From NCBI GenBank assembly GCA_043783625.1, contig JAYVZE010000161.1, positions 1-64,000 on the forward strand: 64,000 bases of DNA, given 5' to 3'. The notes under the pieces are model-generated. The model was not told where the DNA came from. It saw only the letters and a list, made by a program, of their open reading frames with translations, and searched no databases. Both the position numbers and the translations under genes were made by a program. Shown here in pieces: positions 29,093 to 37,700 of the stretch (positions are counted from its first letter, which is position 1; each line of letters begins with the position of its first letter). The stretch is from JAFDVL01 sp043783625 (GTDB lineage: Bacteria; Acidobacteriota; Blastocatellia; RBC074).

Positions 29093-30157
29093 ATGATCGA
29101 AGATAATTTTTCACGTCGGAATTTTTTGGCTGGACTGGCCACAACGGGTGCCATCGCTTCGACGGCAGAATCGTTTCCACGACTCGAACCAAAAGCTCCC
29201 ACCGGGTCGATAAAGATAATCTGTTCAGTAAATTTATCGCCCGCTGAAGTAGAGCAGATTCGATCCGCCGGGAAAAATATTGATCTTCATATCATCACTG
29301 ATCGTGAAGAATTCAAACGCCATACTGCCGATGCCGAAGTGATTCTTGGGAACATCGAACGTGAAAGTTTAGTGGGTGCGAAAAAATTGAAATTTTTCCA
29401 AACGTGGGCGGCAGGAGTTGAATGGTTGTATCCAGAAATGATTCAACATCCGGTCATCCTCAGCAATATGCAGCGCATCTTCTCACCTGTGATTGCAGAA
29501 ACAGCAATTGGATTATTGTTAAGCCTCACGCGTGGACTCGCGCAGGATTCGATTCCAAATTTTAAGGAGCGAAAATATCGCAACGCATCGGTTCCGTTGG
29601 ATGATCTTTACCATAAGACGATTGGCATTGTTGGGATGGGCGGCATCGGTTCAGACACCGCACGTCGCCTGCATTACGGCTTCAGCATGCGAGTGCTGGC
29701 GACAGATGCCAAGCCGATTCCCAAACCGGAATTCGTAGCCGAATTACACGACCCGGATTGGCTGTTGGAGATGGTTCCGCAAGTGGATGTCTTGATGAGT
29801 GCCGCGCCGCTGACCAAAATTACCCGGCAAATGTTCAATGATGCGGTTTTCAATAAAATGAAACCGACCGCATATTTCATTAATGTTTCGCGTGGCGGAT
29901 TGGTTGACAATGACGCACTGGTGAGAGCCTTAAAAGAAAAGAAAATTCGAGGTGCAGGTTTGGATGCGACTACGCCGGAGCCATTACCATCAGATCATCC
30001 ATTCTGGGATTGTCCGAACTTAGTGGTCACGCCACATAATTCGGGCTATGCGCCAAGCCGACAAATCAGGTTGATGGCATTGGTGGCTGAGAATGTTCGG
30101 CGCTATTCGAACGGGTTACCTTTGCTGAATGTTGTGGATAAAGCGCGAGGGTATTAA
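29093..30157 (+). CDS. D-isomer-specific 2-hydroxyacid dehydrogenase with a Tat-type signal
   Basis: 354 residues, strong AGGAGG before the ATG. The N-terminus SRRNFLAGLATTGAIAS is a twin-arginine signal. The rest is an NAD-dependent 2-hydroxyacid dehydrogenase: Rossmann motif GIVGMGGIGSDTARRL (about 178-193), catalytic Arg in INVSRGGLVD (about 266), Glu in TTPEPLPSDHP (about 292) and His in VVTPHNSGYAP (about 314). All active-site residues are kept. Export with bound NAD through Tat would parallel glucose-fructose oxidoreductase, another exported nucleotide enzyme. It lies 39 nt after the quinoprotein and is likely co-transcribed, so both may act on one periplasmic sugar acid or alcohol. Confidence 0.87.
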   Translation: MIEDNFSRRNFLAGLATTGAIASTAESFPRLEPKAPTGSIKIICSVNLSPAEVEQIRSAGKNIDLHIITDREEFKRHTADAEVILGNIERESLVGAKKLKFFQTWAAGVEWLYPEMIQHPVILSNMQRIFSPVIAETAIGLLLSLTRGLAQDSIPNFKERKYRNASVPLDDLYHKTIGIVGMGGIGSDTARRLHYGFSMRVLATDAKPIPKPEFVAELHDPDWLLEMVPQVDVLMSAAPLTKITRQMFNDAVFNKMKPTAYFINVSRGGLVDNDALVRALKEKKIRGAGLDATTPEPLPSDHPFWDCPNLVVTPHNSGYAPSRQIRLMALVAENVRRYSNGLPLLNVVDKARGY

Positions 30158-30159
30158 AT

Positions 30160-30240
30160 GTCCAACAAACTTCAGTTTGTTGCTTCTTTCGGCAACAGTA
30201 TCTCTGTTGCGAAGTCTCAACAAACTGAAGTTTGTTGGAC
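30160..30240. repeat. Inverted repeat with 23-bp perfect arms
   Basis: Arms 30160-30182 and 30218-30240 are exact complements, containing AACAAACTTCAGTTTGTT, with an inner hairpin GCAACAG-TATCT-CTGTTGC. It sits between the convergent dehydrogenase and small-membrane-protein genes and could end transcription from both sides. Confidence 0.85.
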
Positions 30241-30242
30241 AC

Positions 30243-30422
30243 TTATTCTTCGCTGGTTTTTCGCAAGCTAAATTTGATCCCGATCATAAATCCAAGCACC
30301 CACCCGACAATCGCAGTCGCTTGCGGATAAGCTTTGCCTGCGACTTGATAACCGATGATGAAGACAAAGGCTAAGGCAGTAAATTTAAGTGCTGTCAGAA
30401 GTGAGGAATTATTAGATTTCAT
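30243..30422 (-). CDS. Small membrane protein, probable symporter companion
   Basis: 59 residues: a polar start (KSNNSS), two predicted membrane helices (LKFTALAFVFIIGYQVAG and AIVGWVLGFMIGIKFSL) and a basic tail (RKTSEE). The gene begins 13 nt after the stop of the sodium/solute symporter on the same strand and ends 2 nt before a large inverted repeat, so it looks like the last gene of that operon. Small partner subunits are known for some sodium/solute symporters; homology to those is not shown here. No good ribosome binding site is seen, so it may be translated by reinitiation. Confidence 0.6.
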   Translation of the reverse strand: MKSNNSSLLTALKFTALAFVFIIGYQVAGKAYPQATAIVGWVLGFMIGIKFSLRKTSEE

Positions 30423-30435
30423 TGCGTACTACGTG

Positions 30436-31977
30436 TTAAGGGGCTTTTCTAAGCGGCAGGGGTTGATCCCACTTTATAGTCAAACGCGACACGATTGGCA
30501 ACAAAATAATTCCAACTGTTACGGCTAAAGACTTAAACGGAAACAGCAACGTGCCTCCGTCATACCAGCTTTTTGGATCGCCGGGTAAAAAAGCGGCAAA
30601 GATTTCAGGGTAGGGGATGAAAGCAGGCAAATTGAATAACGGCTCGCCTCCGCCTAAGCGTAGAAATAATGAAACGCAAAACGCGGTGATTGATCCGATC
30701 CGATTTACTTTTTTATCAAACAACGCAAACAATAATTGCGGAAAAAGCAGGACGAAAATCAGATCACTTGTGAAGAACCACAAAGCCTGAACACTTTGCA
30801 CTTTGAATGCCATCACTGTCGCCGACGCACCCAGTACCACAATAGAAATTCTGATTAATCGCTTCATCTGCGTCACCGTCAAATCCGGCTTCAATAAGCG
30901 ATGATAGCAATTCCACGCAAACATTGATCCGGCGGAAAGGATGGAGGAACTGAAGCTGGAAGTGACGGCTCCGATGATTGCGCCAAGTCCCAGAATCCCC
31001 ACGAGCGGCGGCGTTACATACTGAAAAATCATTGGCAGCGTTTGCGAAGGCTGAGCGGTTAATTGTGCCAATAAATTGTTTGGCCATTGGTAACTGACGG
31101 CTGAAATTCCCAACAAAAGTGGCGGTACGGTGAAAGCAATGGTTAAGACTCCGGCAAAAATTGAATGCTGTTGTGCCCGCTTCGGAGACTGGCACGAAAG
31201 CACGCGCTGAAAATAGCAATTCCAGGGAATTCCACCGAAAACCAGCATCGCGCTCACGTCCCACCAGTTAATAATCGTCTGCGTCGTCCAGATTCCTCCA
31301 ACGGCGTGAAGTGGCGGAATGATAGAAGCTCCATTCGGATGAAACGTCGCATAACCTGCCCACGCTGCCTCAAAACCGCCCACCGCCGATAACATAAACG
31401 GGATGGCGAGCAGTAATCCAATCGCCACTAACCCAAGCTGAAAAACGTCAGTGTAAGCGACCGACCACATGCCTCCGAGCATCGTATACGTCGTAATGAC
31501 AACCGCAGAAATAATGATCGCCATGCTCAGCGACAAACTGGACATGACGCTGATCGTAGAGCCAACCGCAACCAATAATTCCGCGCTCCAAAAAACTTCT
31601 CCGAGCATCGCCGGAATAAATAAAACTGCCGCCCATTTTTTCCCGAAGCGTGCTTCAAACGGATCAATCAGCGTCGTGAATTCGTGCTTGCGCATCGTCT
31701 TCGCAAAAAATAATCCACCCAGAATCAAGCTGATTCCGAAACATAAACCACCCTGCATGCCAAGGGCGACGCTGGATTTGTAAACGCCTTCCGCAGTGCC
31801 GAGAAGGTATCCACCATCAACCCACGTCGCCGTCATCGTCAGTGTAGCGATCCACAAAGGCATCGAACGCCCAGCCAGAATTAAATCTGCGGTGGTTCCA
31901 TCTTTCACTTTTCGGGCGGCGAGCCAGCCGACGAGCAGGAAGCAGGCATAGAGAATTATTACTGCTGTTAGTGCCAT
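30436..31977 (-). CDS. Sodium:solute symporter (SSS) family transporter
   Basis: 513 residues with about 13 hydrophobic helices. Family features include the first helices VIILYACFLLVGWLAARKVK and DLILAGRSMPLW, then TMTATWVDGGYLLG, and later VTSSFSSSILSAGSMF, which aligns with the sodium-site region of LeuT-fold symporters (Ser-rich). The overall pattern resembles the choline/proline/sugar branch, but the substrate cannot be fixed. It is oriented opposite to the sugar-acid genes but ends close to them, so uptake of a related product is possible. A 59-residue membrane protein follows in the same operon. Confidence 0.9.
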   Translation of the reverse strand: MALTAVIILYACFLLVGWLAARKVKDGTTADLILAGRSMPLWIATLTMTATWVDGGYLLGTAEGVYKSSVALGMQGGLCFGISLILGGLFFAKTMRKHEFTTLIDPFEARFGKKWAAVLFIPAMLGEVFWSAELLVAVGSTISVMSSLSLSMAIIISAVVITTYTMLGGMWSVAYTDVFQLGLVAIGLLLAIPFMLSAVGGFEAAWAGYATFHPNGASIIPPLHAVGGIWTTQTIINWWDVSAMLVFGGIPWNCYFQRVLSCQSPKRAQQHSIFAGVLTIAFTVPPLLLGISAVSYQWPNNLLAQLTAQPSQTLPMIFQYVTPPLVGILGLGAIIGAVTSSFSSSILSAGSMFAWNCYHRLLKPDLTVTQMKRLIRISIVVLGASATVMAFKVQSVQALWFFTSDLIFVLLFPQLLFALFDKKVNRIGSITAFCVSLFLRLGGGEPLFNLPAFIPYPEIFAAFLPGDPKSWYDGGTLLFPFKSLAVTVGIILLPIVSRLTIKWDQPLPLRKAP

Positions 31978-32447
31978 ATTGATTTTTTCAGTTAAGAGTC
32001 GGATTATTTCTCATGTAGCACAATTGTGCTATGAAATACTTACTTCAAGAATTGTAAGAGGTACACAAAAATTCATCATCGGTAAGTTCCCGTGGGATGT
32101 AAATGCCTGCCAACAAAGATACCGGGATTACTTAACTCTTTGGTACGGCAATTGCACCTACAAATAATGTTATCCCCCGGTAATATTGATAGTTGAGTAC
32201 AAGATCAAGAATCTTAGTTCTGCCCAACATCACACCCTATTACCTCACAAGCTGTCTCATTTTCTGCTCATTGGCGGATGCCACCTTTTCTGTTCAAGAC
32301 TTTGGAAGCGTCAATAACTTCCAGTGTCCGCTACCTGAAAGTGTAATAACATCTGCGTCACGGGTCTGTCATTTTCGCCTTCCCACCCCTTTCTAAAGCG
32401 CGATGACATAAAAGCCCGAAATCCTCCAATTCGAAAGGTTTTTTTTA
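31978..32447. other. 470-bp divergent intergenic region
   Basis: Lies between the symporter and a large secreted protein transcribed the other way. Open frames of 62 and 67 codons exist here but lack ribosome binding sites, signal sequences or family motifs, and I do not call them. Presumably holds both promoters. No repeats, RNA gene or clear binding site is seen. Confidence 0.6.
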
Positions 32448-34547
32448 ATGAATAGGTCGTTAATCACTATTTGTGTGTCTATAGCTTTGTCTGCAATATT
32501 CCTTATTCCCCTGAAATCCCTGGAAGCAGCTCCTCTCATAATGGCAAATGTTCCTCAAAATGTAACTTGGACAAATCTTGTCAAATGTACAGTTTCCGGT
32601 GTTACTTTAACCAAAAATTCCGGGATCAATGATTCACCGGATGCCGGAGCCAATTCCTTGCAACAAATAAATTCCGGCGACGGATATGTAGAATTTTCAG
32701 CCTCTGGCGCAATTAAAAACCGCTACTTAGGTTTGACCCAAAACTATGCCGGAGTCAGTTATAAATCAATTAATTTTGCGCTCCATTTAACAACTCTGGC
32801 AGCCGGTGGCGGATTTATCGCCGAAGCCCGTGAGAATAATGTGTACAGGGGAGGTACAATCTATAACTCAGGAACGATTTTTCGCATCTCGATTGAAGGA
32901 GGCGTAGTTAAATTTTATCGTGACGGGACAGTCTTTTATACGAGTCAGACAAAACCCAATTATCCACTGGTCGTGGATACGACTTTTCTTGATTTGAATG
33001 GGGCTATTTCCAATACGGTCATTGCAACTGGCACGACTACCCCACCGCCGCCACCAGTTGACACCACGCCACCAGTCATCAGTTCAATCAGCAGTTCTGG
33101 CATCAGCCCGACTGGTGCAACTGTCACGTGGGTTACAAATGAAGCCGCAGATTCGCAGGTTGAGTACGGAACAACTACGGCTTATGGAAGTGTAAAAACC
33201 ATTGCTACTATGTCCACCGGACATCAAATTGATATAACCGGTCTGGCGACGAACACTACTTATAATTATCGAGTGAAATCAAAAGATGCTGCCGGCAATC
33301 TAGCGACTTCGGGGAATAATACGTTCACGACTGGACAGTTAAATAATACCGGAACAGTAGCAGGACGTTTGGATGATGGTTTTGTGCATCTGCCAGCCAA
33401 TTATCCTGACTGGACTCCGCCTGCTGTTGGTGGCGATTTCACTGATTCAGCGTATGGAACAACTATCACTCGACTAAGTAATGGTCAGTCACAGTTGTCT
33501 CAGGGCGTACATCACGAATATGCCACGATGTCTCCTTTCAATAGTGATAATTCGCGGATTTTGCTACTGGGTGAGGAGAGTGGATTTTACGTGGTGGATC
33601 GGGCAGGGACGATTATTTCATCCCCAACGCAAACAATGGTGGGCGGGTCTAATGAGCCACGCTGGAGTACGACCAATCCGAATATTTTCTACTTCCACAC
33701 AGGCAATCAAATTTTAAAATTTGATGTCTCAACGAAACAAAAATCTCTCGTTCGCGCCTTCACCCAATTTACCTCAATCAATTTTGGCGGGGGCGAAAGT
33801 GATATTTCGGAAGATGGTAATCATTTAGTAATTATTGGGGATAAGAAACTGGTTGGAGTGTATACGATCAGTGCTAACAGTCTTGGCGCAACCTTAGACA
33901 TCAGTAGTGCCGGTGGTTTTGATTACTTCGACATGACCGCGAATAATAACGTCATTGTGCGTTGGGGTTCGACTGGTACGGGACGATTTAAAGGATTTGA
34001 GTTATATGATCAGGGCATGAATTTTCTTCGTCAGGTCATCACTTACGCCGCTCACGGAGATCGCGGGCGCGACCTGAATGGAGATGAGGTTTTGTTTGTC
34101 CTTGGATCAAGTGATCCGGCTCCTCCAGCAGGTTGCGAAAATAATGGGGTTGAAAAAATCAGGTTATCGGACAGCCAGAAAACCTGTCTCCTTCCGCTTG
34201 ATTGGTATCAGGAAGTGCATATCAGTGCCAACAGTAATGGGCGCAATCCCTGGGTTTTGGTCAGCGTGACTGACATAGACTTTGGGACTGCTGCCGGGAC
34301 GCTGCCGGCTGATTGGCAAAGTCGTTGGAAGGTAAAATATAACGAAGTTCTACTCGTGAAAGTTGATGGGACTGAAGTCCGTCATTTAGCTCATCACCGG
34401 ACACGTGTCCTGGACGATTATTGGTTTGAGCCTCGTGCTGCCATTAGCCGTGACGGAATTTATGCGATATACGATAGTAATTTCGGGATCAAACCTTCCG
34501 CTTATTATACGGATGCGTTCCTGATTCATCTCATGAACGGTCAGTAA
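32448..34547 (+). CDS. Secreted FN3-like / beta-propeller protein
   Basis: 699 residues. Signal peptide (1-28, cut after LEA), an N-terminal beta-sandwich (about 30-185) that looks like a carbohydrate-binding module, a proline-rich linker (TTPPPPPVDTTPPV), an FN3-like domain as in the N-terminus of purple acid phosphatases (about 205-290, with YGTTTAYGS and ITGLATNTTYNYRV), and a C-terminal six-bladed propeller (about 325-699) of the TolB or oligogalacturonate-lyase type (HHEYATMSPFNSD, EPRWSTTNPNIFYF, HISANSNGRNPW, EPRAAISRDG). No catalytic set is certain. A role in polysaccharide binding or lysis is possible. Two terminator-like hairpins follow. Confidence 0.78.
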   Translation: MNRSLITICVSIALSAIFLIPLKSLEAAPLIMANVPQNVTWTNLVKCTVSGVTLTKNSGINDSPDAGANSLQQINSGDGYVEFSASGAIKNRYLGLTQNYAGVSYKSINFALHLTTLAAGGGFIAEARENNVYRGGTIYNSGTIFRISIEGGVVKFYRDGTVFYTSQTKPNYPLVVDTTFLDLNGAISNTVIATGTTTPPPPPVDTTPPVISSISSSGISPTGATVTWVTNEAADSQVEYGTTTAYGSVKTIATMSTGHQIDITGLATNTTYNYRVKSKDAAGNLATSGNNTFTTGQLNNTGTVAGRLDDGFVHLPANYPDWTPPAVGGDFTDSAYGTTITRLSNGQSQLSQGVHHEYATMSPFNSDNSRILLLGEESGFYVVDRAGTIISSPTQTMVGGSNEPRWSTTNPNIFYFHTGNQILKFDVSTKQKSLVRAFTQFTSINFGGGESDISEDGNHLVIIGDKKLVGVYTISANSLGATLDISSAGGFDYFDMTANNNVIVRWGSTGTGRFKGFELYDQGMNFLRQVITYAAHGDRGRDLNGDEVLFVLGSSDPAPPAGCENNGVEKIRLSDSQKTCLLPLDWYQEVHISANSNGRNPWVLVSVTDIDFGTAAGTLPADWQSRWKVKYNEVLLVKVDGTEVRHLAHHRTRVLDDYWFEPRAAISRDGIYAIYDSNFGIKPSAYYTDAFLIHLMNGQ

Positions 34548-34552
34548 AACGA

Positions 34553-34588
34553 GTTCAGCCGCCAGAGAAATTTCTCTGGCGGCTGAAC
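34553..34588. terminator. 36-bp perfect palindrome, bidirectional terminator candidate
   Basis: GTTCAGCCGCCAGAGAAA followed directly by its reverse complement, 6 nt after the propeller-protein stop and between convergent genes. An 18-bp stem with AAATTT at the centre. Confidence 0.75.
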
Positions 34589-34627
34589 TTGCCTCTGAGC
34601 AGCCAACATAGATACCAGATAAAAAAT

Positions 34628-34658
34628 GGGCTGCTCAAAGAATTTTCTTGAGCAGCCC
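34628..34658. terminator. Second hairpin between convergent genes
   Basis: GGGCTGCTCAA / TTGAGCAGCCC stem of 11 bp, nine-base loop AGAATTTTC. It may serve the large FG-GAP gene that ends at 34770 on the minus strand. Confidence 0.6.
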
Positions 34659-34769
34659 GGAATAAATGACAAGATGGGCTGAGAACAAAATTAAGAGAAT
34701 GCTTGCGGCCAGTTGTTACTTTTGCGGCAATATTTCTGACTGCCGATCACTGACCACAACCCGGTGCAA

Positions 34770-37700
34770 TTACTGAGAACAGCCGTTAGGAATCACGGAA
34801 ACAGTTCCCGAACCATTATTCGCAACCGCGAGTGAAGCCTTCGCCGCACTGTAAAGATTGACCAATCCCAGCGGATGGCTTCCGACGTTGATGAGCGTGG
34901 GCGAATTCACGACAAAGGTTCCGTTACCGACTCCCTTGAAAACTCGAATCACGCTGTCGCTGTAGCCCGCAACTGCCAAATCTTTTTTGCCATCGTTGTT
35001 GTAATCATCCACCGCAATTGAAGAGACATTATTTCCTCCTGTAGCGAAATTACCGGCATTCACGAAAGTCCCGTTACCATTGCCGAGCAAGGTGACAGCG
35101 AGGCTGTTTCCTCCGACGACGATGAGATCGTCATTCACGTCTCCATTGAAATCCGCTCCGGCGATGGGGCCGATTCCGATGAGATTTGTTTGGAAATAGA
35201 GCGTATTGAAATTGCCCAAACCGTCGCCGCGCATAATGGCGACTAAGCCGGAGTTATACAGAGGAATGGCGATGTCGAGATTTCCATCTTTATTGAAATC
35301 TCTCACAACGCCCGGCTGCGGCGCATCAAAAACATTGAAGCCGAACTGCTTGGGAGCCTTGAAGCTGCCATCACCATTGTTGATGAGCAGTACCACGGTT
35401 CCCTGACCGTCATTGGAAATCATCAAATCAGGCTTGCCATCGTTATTAAAATCTCCGACAGCTCCACCCGTAGATTTATTGCCGATTGCATACCCGCCTT
35501 TTTTCGTGAACGTCCCGTTGCCAGCACCCAGGAAAATTGTCACTAAATCGCTCGACTTATTCGTCACCGCAAAATCGAATTTCCCATCGCCATTGAAATC
35601 CGAAGTCATCACGAAATTCGCCCACGGCCCGACCGCGTACGTCGCAGAATTTTTGATAAAGCTGCCATCCGTCTGCCGCATCAGAATCGTGATCGTGTCA
35701 GCTCCACCATTGACGACTGCCATATCCTGCAACTGATCGCCATTGAAATCCGCCGTGGCGATGCTGTAGGGCTGGGTGTTGGAGTTGTAGTTCAGAGGCG
35801 TGCCGAAGGTTGGTGACGGACATCCAGTTGAAGGGGGGATCGTGAAGGTGAATGTTGTTTGTGTGGATAATCCACAGTTATCTGTAGCTCTAATGGTGAC
35901 GGGATAAGTTCCTGCCACATTGTTATTGGTGATTGTCACCATACCAGTGGCAGAAATACTTATATTTCCCGTATAGGATGATGCAGTCGCCGTCAGGTTG
36001 GCGATAGTTCCATCGTCGCCCGGCGTGCGGCTGGGCGTGATATTACTACTACTGCCAGTCACGGTTGTATTGGCATACGTCCCCAGCAACGGAGCCTCAT
36101 TCGCATTGATAAATAACGTCCAGTTTGCCGTCGCCGTTAATCCTCCGCCATCGGTGACTTTGATCGGGATTTGATAGGTTCCGGTGGCGGCTCCGCAAGT
36201 GACAGCAATGTCAGCATTGACCGCACCATTGACGCTGCGAAGATTGGTCAGCGTGACGCCCGCAGGCACATTTGTTGCGGTCAGTTGTAAATTGCTGGCA
36301 GGAGTCTGCGCATCTGCCACTGTGCCGAAAGCTGGGACTGCTCCGCTGACACCCTGTGAGACACTTGATGCTGTCATTGTGATTGTTGGCGGTGTATTGG
36401 TTGTGCCACCAGTGGTATTCAGCCAGACCTTAAATCCAGTCGCAGTGACTTCGACCACATCTGACAAATTGTCTCCATTTAGATCAACGGAGTTGGAGAC
36501 ATTAAACGGATACTTCGGCGCCGCGCAAAAACCGCCTTGTCCATTATTGATCAGAATATTGAAAAACCTTCCGAGGTCAGGATAAAGATCAGCATTGTAT
36601 CTGGCTGGAGTTAATGGGGCGGAAAATCCATAAGAATCAAAGCCGAGTATCTTTTGACCTAGTACACTGAGGAATCCATTGTTGACCTGACTATAGGGTG
36701 CGTCAGGATAGCCAACCGTGCTGGCGTAATCGGTTTTGCCATCAAGATTCAGGTCTCCGATATTGTAGAGGAATGAATCGTATCCGGCAGGCAATAGGGG
36801 AGACGAAGGAGAAGCGATGGCTGCTCCAGAGAAATTGCCTTGTCCGTCACCTTTGATAAGGCTGTTTCCCCCAAAAGAAGAAACCAGCAAATCTAATGAT
36901 CCATCCAGATCGTAATCAAGCAGCAGGGCTGATTTGGGATAGGAAATGGACGGGACAGTTCCTTTGACAAAGGTGTTCGCTCCCTTATTTATAAGCGAGG
37001 TTACTCGTTGATAGGCGGCTTGGGGACCAAAGTTATAAAATTCGTCCATGCCAACGATATCGAGCCTACCGTCTTTATTCAAATCCGCAATCTGCTCAAT
37101 CGAAGAAATTTTTTCCGTCGAGTTGTAAACGCTGAGCGCGCCGTTTTGACCGTTCCCATAGATCACAGACAAGGTGGCTCCGCTCACAGCAACATCAAGG
37201 TTTCCGTCGCCATTCAAGTCTGCCGTTTTAATTGAACCGACACCCGGGAACGAGGCCAGCGTCAGCGGCGCGGCGAAATCTCCGTTGCCTAACCCCAAAC
37301 GTAGCAATATGTTTGGGGACGTTGCGACGCTGCCGCCTATAGCATTATCCGAATAAATCAAGTCTGTTTTGCCGTCTTTATTGAAATCGGCAAACGTCAT
37401 CCGTCCCATTTTCGCCGTAAATTCTTTTCCAGCCTGAAAGGTAGGATAGACGCAGGAAGCCGAAGCTCCAGTCACAGTTAATGAAAATGTTTTTGTGATG
37501 ACGCTACCTGAACAAGTAGACCTGGTTTGAGTCGTGACGGTGACGGTATATTGCCCTGGCGGCCCTGCGTCAATCAATCCCCAATTAGATTCGTTAGGGT
37601 AGAACGAGGCCGGTCGGCTGTTCACAATTTTTCCAGTGAATCCGGGAATTGTTACCGTAATATCAAATCCCGAGTACGGTGTCTCAAAAATAGTTGAGAG

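Noticed and set aside
31979..32396. Two open frames (62 and 67 codons) between the symporter and propeller-protein genes
   Set aside because: Composition not protein-like and no start signals; treated as chance.
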